DNA of 64,000 nt, taken from Myxococcales bacterium. GTDB lineage: Bacteria; Myxococcota_A; Polyangia; Polyangiales; JAFGIB01. The notes under the pieces are model-generated. The model saw only the letters and a program-made list of their open reading frames with translations, was not told where the DNA came from and did no database searches. The position numbers and the translations under genes are program-made. The stretch is taken from NCBI GenBank assembly GCA_029880325.1, contig JAOUOP010000005.1:62001-126000 (forward strand), in the 5' to 3' direction. Within the stretch, counting starts at the first letter, position 1. The number at the start of each line of letters is the position of its first letter. Positions 29,768-38,703 of the stretch are shown one piece after another.

Positions 29768-29834
29768 AACGGGCTTTGCGGTGCGAAAGGTCCCTTCTTA
29801 CCTGGACCTTTGGACGCCGCAAAGCCCGTTTTTT
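29768..29834. terminator. long nested stem-loop with T-run
   Basis: A perfect 14-bp stem (AACGGGCTTTGCGG at 29768-29781 with 29817-29830) encloses an inner 8-bp stem (AAAGGTCC 29786-29793 with 29804-29811). On the plus strand it is followed by six T (29829-29834), an intrinsic-terminator form. No plus-strand gene ends nearby; on the minus strand it follows the acyl-CoA dehydrogenase with only a short TTT tail. Confidence 0.6.
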
Positions 29835-29843
29835 GCTGCCGGC

Positions 29844-29866
29844 CGAGTCGCTGCGAGAGCGACTCG
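29844..29866 (-). terminator. hairpin just after acyl-CoA dehydrogenase stop
   Basis: A 9-bp stem CGAGTCGCT (29844-29852) with its exact complement (29858-29866) closes a 5-nt loop. It lies 4 bp past the stop of the minus-strand gene. Confidence 0.45.
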
Positions 29867-29870
29867 AGCG

Positions 29871-31088
29871 CTACTTCGGTTGGGGCAGCCGGAGCACGCG
29901 CTTGGAGACGATGTTGCGCTGGATCTCCGAGGTGCCGCCGTAGATGGTGGTGGCCTTGGCGCTGAGCCAGCCGCGGGTCAGGGCCACGTCCTCGGCCGGA
30001 GCGCCCTCGCCCTCCCAGTAGAGGGAGCCGGTGCCGCGCAGCTTGAGCATCAGTTCGTCGCGGCGGTGGCCCAGCTCGGAGGTCGCCATCTTGAAGATCG
30101 AGGTCTCCGGCCCCGGGCCGCCCTTGGCCTTGGCCGTCGCCGCAGAGCGCTGGGTGGTCAAAGACAGCGCCATCTGATCGATCATCAACTTGCTCATCTC
30201 GTCGCGCAGGGCGCCGTCGGCCACCTTGCCGTCGACTTCACCAGCGGAGGCCTTGGCCAGCTCGATCATGCGGTTGCCGCCGGCCGCGGGGCTGCCGCGA
30301 CGGCCGGGGCTGGCACCGGTGCCGCCCATGCCCGAGCGCTCGAAGCCGAGCAGGGTCTTGGCCACGGTCCAGCCGCCGTTGACGGGGCCGACCACGTCGT
30401 CGACCGGTACCACGGCGTCGGTCAGGAAGGTCTCGCAGAAGGGCGAGTTGCCGCTGATCAGGCGGATCGGACGGATCTCGATGCCCGGCTGCTTCATGTC
30501 GGCCAGGCAGAAGGTGATGCCGTTGTGCTTACTGCTGTCGTCGGTGCGCACCAGCAGGAACATGCGGTTGGCCGCCTGGGCGCCGCTGGTCCAGATCTTC
30601 TGGCCGTTGACGATGTAGTTCTCGCCCTTTTCGTCGAGCTTGGCGCCGCAGGCCAGCGACGCCAGATCACTGCCGGCGTTGGGCTCGGAGAAGCCCTGGC
30701 ACCAACGGTGCTCGCCGGTGACGATCTTGGGCAGGTACTTCTGCTTCTGCTCCTCGTTGCCGTGGACCAGCAGGGTCGGACCGATCATCGACAGGCCCAT
30801 GCCCATCAGGGGCGGCGGCAGCTTGCGCTTGGCCATCTCCTGCTGCAGTACGCGGTTTTGCTGGGGCGTGAGGCCGCCACCGCCGTATTCGGTGGGCCAT
30901 GTGGGCGCCGTCCAGCCCTTCTTCGCCATGACCTCCAGCCACTTGGTGCGGTCGGAGCGCACATCCGAGGGCTCCTGGTCGGCGGCCCCTTCGGCCATCA
31001 TCTGCATGCCGCGTCCACCCAGGGACTTGGGTGCGTTTTCGTCCAACCACTGGGCGGCTTCACTGCGAAAAGCTTCGAGATCGGTCAT
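29871..31088 (-). CDS. acyl-CoA dehydrogenase
   Basis: The protein has 405 residues, normal for the family. The conserved FAD and substrate blocks are present: WCQGFSEPNAGSDLASL, NGQKIWTSGAQAANRMFLLV, LLGFERSGMGGTGA and the C-terminal TTIYGGTSEIQRNIVSKRVL. It oxidises an acyl-CoA at the alpha-beta bond, passing electrons to ETF. The middle region (GASPGRRGSPAAGGNRMIEL) is somewhat altered relative to short-chain enzymes and suits long-chain or unusual substrates. No other beta-oxidation gene lies beside it, so the substrate is unknown. Confidence 0.94.
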   Translation of the reverse strand: MTDLEAFRSEAAQWLDENAPKSLGGRGMQMMAEGAADQEPSDVRSDRTKWLEVMAKKGWTAPTWPTEYGGGGLTPQQNRVLQQEMAKRKLPPPLMGMGLSMIGPTLLVHGNEEQKQKYLPKIVTGEHRWCQGFSEPNAGSDLASLACGAKLDEKGENYIVNGQKIWTSGAQAANRMFLLVRTDDSSKHNGITFCLADMKQPGIEIRPIRLISGNSPFCETFLTDAVVPVDDVVGPVNGGWTVAKTLLGFERSGMGGTGASPGRRGSPAAGGNRMIELAKASAGEVDGKVADGALRDEMSKLMIDQMALSLTTQRSAATAKAKGGPGPETSIFKMATSELGHRRDELMLKLRGTGSLYWEGEGAPAEDVALTRGWLSAKATTIYGGTSEIQRNIVSKRVLRLPQPK

Positions 31089-31242
31089 GGATTCACTCCG
31101 GCTGTCGCGTCGCGCACCGGCGCGGACTTCGGGTCCGCCCGGGGTCCCCTTTTTGAGCAGAATTCAAAGCCCAGCGCAAGCCTTCTGAACACCGTGGGGG
31201 GGTGTCGGCGCAATCGGCCAGCGCCCTGGCTTGGCATGACGT

Positions 31243-32091
31243 TCAGGGGGCTTCGCCGAAGAGTGCCGCGGCCATGGCTTCGGTGGGCGCCGGGGCGCCG
31301 GTGAACAGCTCGAAGGCCAAAACGCCCTGGTAGAGCAGCATGCCCAGCCCGTCGACGGTTCGGAGACCCCGGGCCTCGGCCCGCGCCAGCACGCTGGTGC
31401 GGCGGGGTTTGTACACCAGGTCACAGACCACGGCGGCTTCGCCCAGGTGCTCGAGGGGCAGGGTCTGTGCGAAGGCGGTGGCGCCCTGCCCTTCGCCGAG
31501 GGTGGCGCTGGTGGCCTGGATCAGCAGGTCGGTGCCCTCGAACTCGGCGGGGAGGTCCTCGAAACCGCCGTGGGCCAACTCGCTGCCGGGGCAGGCCGCC
31601 GAGAGCTGCGCGACCAGGGCGGCGGCCTGGTCCGGGCGCCGGGCGGCCACGTAAACGCGCGCGGCGCCCGCTTCCGACAGGCCCACCGCGGCGGCCCGGG
31701 CCGCGCCTCCGGCCCCGATCATGGTCACTCGGTTGCCCTGGAGCTGCACTCCGGCTTCGACGAGTGAGCGCGCCAGGCCGGTGGCGTCGGTGTTGTGGCC
31801 GACGGCCCGACGGCCCTGCAGTACCACGGTGTTGACGGCTCCGATGGCGCGGGCGCCGGGCGTGACCTCGTCGAGCAGCTCGGCGATGGCCTCCTTGTGG
31901 GGCAGCGTGATGTTCAGGCCTTCGACGCCCAAGGCGCGCGCGGCCTCGAGGGCCTGTGGCAGGCGCTCGGGGGGCACGGCGTAGGGCACATAGAGGGCGT
32001 CGAGGCCCAGCTCGGCGAAGGCGCGGTTGTGCATACGCGGTGAGCGCGAGTGGGCTACGGGCCAGCCGAAGATGCCGAACACGCGCGTCAT
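31243..32091 (-). CDS. aroE: shikimate dehydrogenase (NADP+)
   Basis: The protein has 282 residues. The substrate-binding motif SRSPRMHNRAF, catalytic NITLPHKEA (the Lys), GAVNTVV, GHNTDATGL and the NADP-binding GAGGAARAAAVGL are all conserved, as is the C-terminal VDGLGMLLYQG. It reduces 3-dehydroshikimate in aromatic amino-acid synthesis. Its ATG overlaps the xseA stop by 4 bp (ATGA), so the two genes are translationally coupled. Confidence 0.96.
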   Translation of the reverse strand: MTRVFGIFGWPVAHSRSPRMHNRAFAELGLDALYVPYAVPPERLPQALEAARALGVEGLNITLPHKEAIAELLDEVTPGARAIGAVNTVVLQGRRAVGHNTDATGLARSLVEAGVQLQGNRVTMIGAGGAARAAAVGLSEAGAARVYVAARRPDQAAALVAQLSAACPGSELAHGGFEDLPAEFEGTDLLIQATSATLGEGQGATAFAQTLPLEHLGEAAVVCDLVYKPRRTSVLARAEARGLRTVDGLGMLLYQGVLAFELFTGAPAPTEAMAAALFGEAP

Positions 32092-33479
32092 GACCGCTCC
32101 ACCCGCACCGGCAGCTGACCCTCGTGCAGGCGCAGCCGCAGCCGTTCGCCGGGCTCGGCGTCGCTCGCCCGCAAAAGCGCTCTACCGTCGGCCTCACGGA
32201 TGGCGATGGCGTAGCCGCGGCCCAGAACATTCAGGGGAGACAGCGCCGACAGACGGGCCGAAAGCTCCGAAAGGCGCGCCCGACGGGCCGACAGCAGCGG
32301 CCCGATACTCGAGCCCAGGCGCGTGCGCAGGGCCACCAGACGCTGGCGGCGGACCGACAGCAAAAGCCGCGGGTCGCGACGCCGGAGCCGCTCCGCCAGC
32401 GACTGCTGCTGACGCCGCGCCGCCCGCAGCCGCCGGCCCAGGGCCTCGGCATTGCGCCGCTCGAGCACAGACAGCCGCACCCGCACGCGGCCCAGGGCGG
32501 TACGCGGATCGGCCACCCGCCGCGCCGCCCGGTCGAGCCGCAGGCGGGCTCGCGCCACCTTCATCTCCAGGGCCCGCTGCAAGCGGCGCAGATGACCGTC
32601 GAGTTGCTCCTGCAGAGCCTGCCGGTCGGGCACGCACAGCTCGGCGGCATTGGATGGCGTGGCGGCGCGCACGTCGGCGACCAGATCGGCGATGGTCACG
32701 TCCACCTCGTGGCCGACCGCGCTGACCACCGGCACCGGGCAGGCAGCGATGGCCCGGGCCACGCGCTCGTCGTTGAAGGCGACGAGATCCTCGGCGGCGC
32801 CGCCTCCGCGCCCCACGATCACCACGTCGAGTTCGGGCACATGGGCGATGGCCGACAGCGCCCGGACGATCGCCACCGGCGCCTCGGCGCCCTGTACCAG
32901 GGTGGGGGCGACCACGATGGGCAGCGGGCAGCGGTCGTGGGCCACGCGCACGATATCGTGCAGGGCCGCGCCCTTTTCGCTGGTGACCACGCCCAGAACC
33001 CGGGGCAAAAGCGGCAGCGCTCGTTTGCGGGCGGGGTCCAAGAGCCCCTCGGTCTCGAGCTTCTTGCGCACGGCCTCGAACTGGGCGTGCAGCTCGCCCA
33101 GGCCGGCCGGCAGGGCCGTGCGGGCGATCATCTGATAGCTACCGCGCGGCTCGAACAGGGAGAGCGTGCCGCGCAGTTCCACGCGTGCCCCGTTTTGCAG
33201 CCTGGCCTTGCTGCGCCGGGCGTCGCTGCGGAACATCACGACGCGCAGTTGCGCCGGATCGAGCTCATCGTTGAGCGTGAAATAGACGTGGCCCGAGGCG
33301 GCGCGCGTCAGATCGCTAACCTCGCCCTCGACCCGCACCTGACCGAAGCGGCCCTCGAGCTGCTGGCGCACCATGCGATTGAGCTGACTGACACGAAAGA
33401 CCTGTCGCTCGGAGCCGCCGGACTTGCCGCCTGAGCCGCCGCCTTCATCGAGACCATCGAAGAGGGAGCGCATCACCAT
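32088..33479 (-). CDS. xseA: exodeoxyribonuclease VII large subunit
   Basis: The protein has 463 residues. It has the N-terminal OB fold (FRVSQLNRMVRQQLEGRFG, VRVEGEVSDLTRAASGHVYF), the catalytic core (VVTSEKGAALHDI, VVIVGRGGGAAEDLVAFNDE, PVVSAVGHEVDVTIADLVAD, RAATPSNAAE) and a long Arg-rich coiled coil. The C-terminus has the LNVLGRGYAI motif. XseA is the nuclease subunit for single-stranded DNA; xseB is not adjacent. I chose ATG 33479; the frame stays open further left-to-right into the palindromic element at 33606-33771, which is accidental. Confidence 0.96.
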   Translation of the reverse strand: MVMRSLFDGLDEGGGSGGKSGGSERQVFRVSQLNRMVRQQLEGRFGQVRVEGEVSDLTRAASGHVYFTLNDELDPAQLRVVMFRSDARRSKARLQNGARVELRGTLSLFEPRGSYQMIARTALPAGLGELHAQFEAVRKKLETEGLLDPARKRALPLLPRVLGVVTSEKGAALHDIVRVAHDRCPLPIVVAPTLVQGAEAPVAIVRALSAIAHVPELDVVIVGRGGGAAEDLVAFNDERVARAIAACPVPVVSAVGHEVDVTIADLVADVRAATPSNAAELCVPDRQALQEQLDGHLRRLQRALEMKVARARLRLDRAARRVADPRTALGRVRVRLSVLERRNAEALGRRLRAARRQQQSLAERLRRRDPRLLLSVRRQRLVALRTRLGSSIGPLLSARRARLSELSARLSALSPLNVLGRGYAIAIREADGRALLRASDAEPGERLRLRLHEGQLPVRVERS

Positions 33480-33487
33480 GGGCGGAG

Positions 33488-33493
33488 ACCTTA
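33488..33493 (-). promoter_or_regulatory. -10-like TAAGGT, leaderless-type spacing (xseA)
   Basis: On the minus strand TAAGGT ends 8 nt before the xseA ATG at 33479, with no intervening ribosome site. Confidence 0.3.
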
Positions 33494-33605
33494 GGACTGG
33501 TGGAGAAATAAGTCGATCGGGCCGGCTTCGAGGCGCCGGTGACGGCGCCGCCTGGAAGCGCATGGCTCGCGTTCGAGTCGACCGATGAAGACACAGCCAC
33601 TCTCC

Positions 33606-33771
33606 TAGATGTGCTCGGCGGGAGTGCTGAGCCGATGATCGGGGTCGATACGATGCCAGATGCAAGGACGGCCTGCGCCGGAATACTCCGTGTATTTCAA
33701 GGGGACCGGACGCCGCAGCTGGCGCCGTAGCGGTCCCGAGAGCGGATCATGACTCCCGCCGAGCACATCTA
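33606..33771. repeat. 166-bp palindromic element, type A, copy 3
   Basis: It has the same 166-bp length and the same perfect 20-bp inverted ends as copies 1 and 2. It differs only at a few internal bases: CTGCGCCGG for CTCCGCGGG before the conserved core, and GGCGCCG for GGCACCG after it. It lies between the xseA 5' end and the 3' end of a kinase gene, 29 kb from the tandem copies. Confidence 0.9.
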
Positions 33772-33803
33772 GGCGCTCGTCCCGCGCGCTGCGCCAGGGC
33801 GCT

Positions 33804-36800
33804 TCAAGCCGAGCTGCTGCGCGTGCGGCGGGCAGCTTCTTCCAGAGTGGGCGCGAAGAGGCGGGCGAAGCGGCGCGGCTCCTTGATTTCGCGCTTGCCC
33901 AGCTCGGCATCGGCCTCGCGCTCGGCCAAGACGCCCTCCGCATCGGCCTGCAGCTGGCCGCGGGCGCGGCGTGCGAAGATCGAGGTCAGGGGCTCGGTGG
34001 GCTCGCGGCGGTGGGCGCAGATCACCTGCTCCAGCAGCTCGATGGCCCGATCGTTCTGTTGGCGCACGGCGGCGGCTGTGGCACGCATCAGCGCCACGTC
34101 GTCGTGGAAGCAGGGCAGTTCCAGGGCTGCGACCCGCTCGGTGGCGGCTTCGGCCAGCTCTAGGAGCCCGGGCGGCGCATCGCGGCTGGCCCGGGCCAAA
34201 AGCGCGAGTCGCGCCTGGGCCAGGGTGGTGAGCCCGAGCCAAACGGGCACCACGTTGAGGGCTACGGAGGCGTAGCCTTCCAACTGCTTGAGCAACTCGC
34301 GGCAGCGCAGGGCGTCGCCCGAGTAGAGCGCGAAGCTGGCGCGGGTCATCAGGTCTGCTGCCAGGCTGAAGCCCGCCTGCTCGCCGCTCTCGCGGTGCGC
34401 GCGCTCCATCAGGGCATGGGCTTCCTCGACGCGGTCGCCCTTGAGCAGCCCCCGCGCCAGTGTCAGCCGGTGGCGCAGGGTGCTTACGCGGTCGCCCCGT
34501 TCTTCGGCCTCGCGGATCCAGTTGCGCATGCGTCCGCCGTCGACATCGCGGGCGAAGCTGATGCGCAGGTGGCTCAGGACGGTGCGGGCGATGCGCATCT
34601 CGAAGGCACCACCGCGGCAGTGGTTGCGGTAGAGTTCCTCGGCGCGCAGCAGCTCATCGGTGGCTTCCTCGACGCGGCCGTGGAGGTAGACGGAAAGCCC
34701 CTTGGCGAAGGCGATGGCCGCGTGCCCCTCCGGAGTGTTGAGGCGCCGGGCCAGGGCCTCGGCCACATCCATCGCACCCGAGGTGCCGACGCCGGCCAGG
34801 GTGCTGTAGGCCACGTCGACGTGCACGTGGTAGAGCGCGAGCAGGCGCAGGATGCGTAGGGGTTCGCCGAGCTCCAGGGCCTGTTCGGTCAACTCAACCA
34901 AGAGTGGAAGCGGGCGGTCGAGCTCGTTGGTCAAAAGACCCTGGGCGAGCTCGGTCAGCAGGTCCAGGCGCTCGAGCTTTTCGCCGTCGAGCTCGCTCTC
35001 GCTCTGCTCCTTGAAGCCGAGGCCCCGCTGGCGCAGGCGCCGCCAGTGTTCGCCGGCCTGGTAGGCGCCCTCGGCAAAGTCCGTGGGCAAGGTCACGTTC
35101 AGCGCGCGCAGCGGTTCCTCCAGCTCGCGCAGGCCCTCGTCCACGTGTCCGGCCAGCAGCAGCTGGACGCCGCCCAGGGCGCGCAGGGTCACGGCCTGCT
35201 CGGGCCAGGTGGCGGCGGTCAGGAAGTAGGCTTCGGCGGCCTGCTTGCCGCGGCCGGCGTCGACCAGGGCGTCGGCCCACAGGCGCTGAAGCTCGTGCTT
35301 GCGCGGCAGTTGTTGGCAGTGTTCGGCGGCCAGACCGTAGAGGCGAGAGGCCTTCTCGAAGGCCAGGGCCTTGGAGGCTTGCTCGGCGGCGCGGGCGGCG
35401 TAGAGGCTGGCGCGGTCGCGGTGGCCGGCGCCGAGCAGGTGGCTTGTCAGGGCTTCCAGGTCGTTGGCGCCGCTGGCCTCGAGCGCGGCCGCCAGTCGCC
35501 TGTGCCAGCCCGCCAGCGTGGCCGGTGACATCGCGGAGGTGATCGTCTCGCGGATGGTGTCGTGGTAGACCTCGACGGCACGGATGTTGTGGCTGGAGAC
35601 GCCGCGCACGAGCTTGGCGGCGCGCAGCTCCGACAGCGCCGTGGGCAGATCGATGTTGAAGGAGGAGACCAGCGTGAGCATGTCCTCGCGCACCGGTCGT
35701 GCCGACACGCTCAGCAGTTCCAGCAAGGTCCTGGCGTCGGCGGAGAGGCCCGTCACGGTCTGCGCCAGCACGCGCTCGAAGCTCACCAGGCCCCGTGCCG
35801 TCTGGGATGAGGCCAGGCCGGTGGCGACGCGGGTCTGTACGTGCTGCACCAGCTGGGTGAGCAACTGGGGGTTACCGTTGGATTCGAAGCCCAGCTTACG
35901 CGCGCCAGCGTCGCCGCTGGTGTCGGCCTTGCCGGCGAGCAGGGCCTTGGCCAGCGCGTAGCTTTCTTCGGTTGTCAGCGGCGAGACCGGGAGGTCGCGC
36001 AGGTCCAGGCCCTTGGTCTGGCCCAGGTGCTCGAGCAGCATCTTCAGGCCCGAGCTCTGCTCGGTCTCGTCGGTGCGGTAGACACCGCACAGCAGCATGG
36101 CCGGGGCGTCGCTGCCGCTGATCAGCTCGATCAGCAGTCGGGCGCTGTCCTCGTCGCTCCACTGCAGATCATCGACACAGATGACCAGCGGTTTGAGGTC
36201 GGCGATGCGGCTGAACATCTCCTTGAGCGCCTGAAACGCGATGGTGCGCAGCTCCTGGGGGTTGGGCGGGAGTGCGCGTCCGCGGCGGGTGCGCTTGAAG
36301 ATGTCGACGCGCTTGAGCACGGGAAAGAGCCCCGTCAGGGCCTCGACCTCGCGGGGTAGCATCTGGGCGGCGTCGCTGGCGGGCAGGCGCCGCAGGTAGC
36401 GGCTGAGCGTGTCGATGACATTGTCGAAGGCCTTGAAGGGCACGCTCTCGCGCTCGTAGCAGCGACCCTTGAGCACCACATCGCTGCTCTTGGAGGCCAG
36501 CTCCGAGATGAACTCCTCGATCAGGGTGCTCTTGCCGATGCCGGCGCCGCCGTGCACCAGGGCCACCACCGGCCGCCCCTGGTCAGTGGCTTTCAGCGCC
36601 GCGCGCAAATCGCGCAGCTGGGCCCTGCGTCCGACGAAGTTGGTCTTGAGTTGGCGCGTGGGCGGGCGGATGGAAGCGGCCCGATCGGGGCCGCCCGCGG
36701 GCACCGAGGCGGGCCGGCGACTGCGCAGGGCGCGCAGGATGGCTGCGCCGTCGGGGCGCTCGGTGGGATCGCGCTTGAGCAACTGAACGCAGAGTTGGTC

Positions 36801-37619
36801 GAGGTCCTCGGGCACGTCATAGACGACCTCGCTGGGCGCTGGCGGATCGTGCTTTTGCTTTTGTTGGATCACGTCCATGGGGGCGCCGTCGAAGGGCACG
36901 TCCCCGGTCAGTGCTTCGTACAGGATGACGCCCAGGGCGTACCAATCGGTGGCGGCTGAGTCCGCCTTGCCGCGGCATTGCTCGGGTGACATGTAGGCGG
37001 GGGTGCCGATGATGGTCGCCAATGTCTCGTGGATGCTGGCGTCCTGTTCGGTGGCGATACCGAAATCGAGCAGCACCGGGCGCCCGCTCTCGGTGACCAG
37101 CACGTTTTCTGGCTTGAGGTCGCGGTGCAGCTTGCCCGCCGCGTGCACCGCCATCAGCCCCTCGACGATCTCCTCGAGCACGGCCCGAAGGCGCGTGGCG
37201 CTCTCCAGCGGCGAGCGGAAGAGCATCTCCATGCCCTTGATCGGCAGCTCGGTGGAGTCGAGCGTGGCCTGATACTCGCCGCTGGCCGGTCTTGGGGTCG
37301 AGTCGTAGGTTCTGCGTCGGGAGCCGTGCAAATAGGCGAGCAGGTCCTTGCCCTCGACATACTCCATGGTGAAGTACCACTGATTGCCCTGGGAGAAGAG
37401 CTCGTGCAGCGTCACCAGGTTGCGGTGGCTGACGTCGGCCAGGGCGCGGAACTCCTTCTTGAAGCGATAGATGCCCGAGGCGTTGACGGACAACAGGGTT
37501 TTGAGGGCGACTCGGCTCTCGAGCTTGCGGTCGTAGGCCAGGTACACCGAGCCCATGCTTCCTGCGCCGATTTGGCGTTCGATCACGAAGCGGTCGGTGC
37601 CGATGAAGTCGCTATCCAC
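33804..37619 (-). CDS. Ser/Thr protein kinase fused to AAA ATPase and TPR region
   Basis: The protein has 1271 residues. The kinase domain (10-290) is intact: GAGSMGSVYL (18-27), Lys40, HRDLKPEN (165-172), DFG (185-187) and SPEQ (211-214). It is followed by an AAA_16-type ATPase (about 320-650) with NFVGRRAQLRDL, Walker A VHGGAGIGKSTLIEEF and Walker B LVICVDDLQWSDED. About 600 residues of helical TPR-like repeats then run to the end. The layout matches the STAND-like PknK/kinase-ATPase family abundant in myxobacteria, in which the ATPase and repeats sense signals and the kinase phosphorylates targets. It starts at GTG 37619; a TAAGAT lies 11 nt upstream. The C-terminus abuts a palindromic element. 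Confidence 0.92.
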   Translation of the reverse strand: MDSDFIGTDRFVIERQIGAGSMGSVYLAYDRKLESRVALKTLLSVNASGIYRFKKEFRALADVSHRNLVTLHELFSQGNQWYFTMEYVEGKDLLAYLHGSRRRTYDSTPRPASGEYQATLDSTELPIKGMEMLFRSPLESATRLRAVLEEIVEGLMAVHAAGKLHRDLKPENVLVTESGRPVLLDFGIATEQDASIHETLATIIGTPAYMSPEQCRGKADSAATDWYALGVILYEALTGDVPFDGAPMDVIQQKQKHDPPAPSEVVYDVPEDLDQLCVQLLKRDPTERPDGAAILRALRSRRPASVPAGGPDRAASIRPPTRQLKTNFVGRRAQLRDLRAALKATDQGRPVVALVHGGAGIGKSTLIEEFISELASKSSDVVLKGRCYERESVPFKAFDNVIDTLSRYLRRLPASDAAQMLPREVEALTGLFPVLKRVDIFKRTRRGRALPPNPQELRTIAFQALKEMFSRIADLKPLVICVDDLQWSDEDSARLLIELISGSDAPAMLLCGVYRTDETEQSSGLKMLLEHLGQTKGLDLRDLPVSPLTTEESYALAKALLAGKADTSGDAGARKLGFESNGNPQLLTQLVQHVQTRVATGLASSQTARGLVSFERVLAQTVTGLSADARTLLELLSVSARPVREDMLTLVSSFNIDLPTALSELRAAKLVRGVSSHNIRAVEVYHDTIRETITSAMSPATLAGWHRRLAAALEASGANDLEALTSHLLGAGHRDRASLYAARAAEQASKALAFEKASRLYGLAAEHCQQLPRKHELQRLWADALVDAGRGKQAAEAYFLTAATWPEQAVTLRALGGVQLLLAGHVDEGLRELEEPLRALNVTLPTDFAEGAYQAGEHWRRLRQRGLGFKEQSESELDGEKLERLDLLTELAQGLLTNELDRPLPLLVELTEQALELGEPLRILRLLALYHVHVDVAYSTLAGVGTSGAMDVAEALARRLNTPEGHAAIAFAKGLSVYLHGRVEEATDELLRAEELYRNHCRGGAFEMRIARTVLSHLRISFARDVDGGRMRNWIREAEERGDRVSTLRHRLTLARGLLKGDRVEEAHALMERAHRESGEQAGFSLAADLMTRASFALYSGDALRCRELLKQLEGYASVALNVVPVWLGLTTLAQARLALLARASRDAPPGLLELAEAATERVAALELPCFHDDVALMRATAAAVRQQNDRAIELLEQVICAHRREPTEPLTSIFARRARGQLQADAEGVLAEREADAELGKREIKEPRRFARLFAPTLEEAARRTRSSSA

Positions 37620-37712
37620 GAGGCCCTACCATCTTATCAGCTCGTGGGCTTGCCATCGCGCAAGAAAGCGATGCGCCCAGGTGCTCGGCTGTGGGGAGCG
37701 GTGGGAGAGGGC

Positions 37713-37884
37713 GGGTTAACACGACTGTGTCAGGGTAGCGGCGGCCCTCGCTTGTTCAGGGGATCTGTAGGCTTCGTCGGCCGTCTCGAAAGGGACACAC
37801 CCTGCCGTAGACGCCCGCCAAACCCTACAAATCCCCTGCCCGGCGCGATCTTCCACCGCCACCCTGACACAGTCGTGTTAACCC
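37713..37884. repeat. 172-bp palindromic element, type C
   Basis: The left arm starting GGGTTAACACGACTGTGTCA (37713 onward) is repeated inverted at the right end (to 37884) over about 29 bp with one mismatch. A second inner inverted pair (a CAGGGGAT-type block left, ATCCCCTG right) makes the element nearly self-complementary at both levels. Size and design match the type A and B elements but the arms differ, and the conserved core of A and B is absent. It fills the gene-free stretch 37620-37968 upstream of the kinase gene. Confidence 0.85.
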
Positions 37885-37968
37885 GGATCGTTCATGAAGG
37901 TGCGCAGCGAGGGGCCGGGAATGCCTCGCAGGACAGTGTGGCACGGAGAAAAGAATCCGCAGGCGTAC

Positions 37969-38703
37969 TCAACCCCGCAAACGAATCGCCACCACCAGTT
38001 GAGCCAGATTCTTTAGCACCCCAGGCACACGCCGGAAGAGATGGACCGAGGGCTCCCGCATCTCCTTGATGCGCACCGGGATTTCCCGAATCGGAACGCC
38101 CGCCCGCTCGGCGCGGATCACCAGCTCGCTGGCGAAGAGGTCGCGGTCGACGATGCACCGGTCGACGATGGGCATCAGCGCCTCGCGGCGGAAGGCCTTG
38201 AGCCCATGGGTGTCGGTGCCGCGGAAGTCCAGGGCCACGCGCAACATGCCGTTGATCACCAGGCTGCCCAGGTGACGCACGAAGGGGCGCTCGTCGCTGG
38301 CGCCGTCGGCCAGCTTGGAGCCGATGACCAGGTCGGCTTCGCCCGCTTTTAGGATGCGCAGGGCGTCGCGGTAGAAGCCGGTGTCGCAGAGATCGATCTC
38401 ATCACAGATCACGAAGCGACCGTTCGCGTCGACGATACCCTGGCGCAGCGCCTTGCCGTAGTTGCCGTTGCCGGGTTCGCCGGTGGAGAAATAGCTCACC
38501 TGCGGGTAGCGGCCGCGTAGCTCCTCGCAGATTTCGAGGGTGCGGTCGGTGGAACCGTTTTCCGCGAGCACGATTTGATAGTCGACGTCGAGGGCGCCCA
38601 TGCGGTCGACCAGGTCGGTGACCGAGGCCCGCAGAATGCCCTCTTCGTTGTAGAGGGGGATCACAATGGTGAGATCCCGTGCCTCGCTCGTTGCCTGGCT
38701 CAA
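37969..38703 (-). CDS. family 2 glycosyltransferase
   Basis: The protein has 244 residues. It has a GT-A fold with [20 protein letters not shown] at the N-terminus, [14 protein letters not shown], a DEID acid cluster in [14 protein letters not shown], and [14 protein letters not shown]. It resembles dolichyl-phosphate-mannose-synthase-like transferases without a membrane tail. The only sensible start is TTG 38703, which overlaps the preceding stop by 4 bp (TTGA). It is the last gene of the manA/flavoprotein/transferase cluster and probably adds a sugar to a lipid carrier or polysaccharide. Confidence 0.9.
   Translation of the reverse strand: MSQATSEARDLTIVIPLYNEEGILRASVTDLVDRMGALDVDYQIVLAENGSTDRTLEICEELRGRYPQVSYFSTGEPGNGNYGKALRQGIVDANGRFVICDEIDLCDTGFYRDALRILKAGEADLVIGSKLADGASDERPFVRHLGSLVINGMLRVALDFRGTDTHGLKAFRREALMPIVDRCIVDRDLFASELVIRAERAGVPIREIPVRIKEMREPSVHLFRRVPGVLKNLAQLVVAIRLRG

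Noticed and set aside
28221..31304. Long open frame (1027 codons) on the plus strand
   Set aside because: It lies exactly opposite metG and the acyl-CoA dehydrogenase, both certain. High GC keeps stops rare on the antisense strand; its composition is the mirror of the real genes.
33480..33665. Longer xseA start (GTG/ATG further upstream in frame)
   Set aside because: The extension crosses the palindromic element and has no homology to XseA N-termini; ATG 33479 matches the family.
37929..37953. Sigma-54 promoter (TGGCAC near 37929)
   Set aside because: No GC/TTGCA -12 element at the needed spacing.
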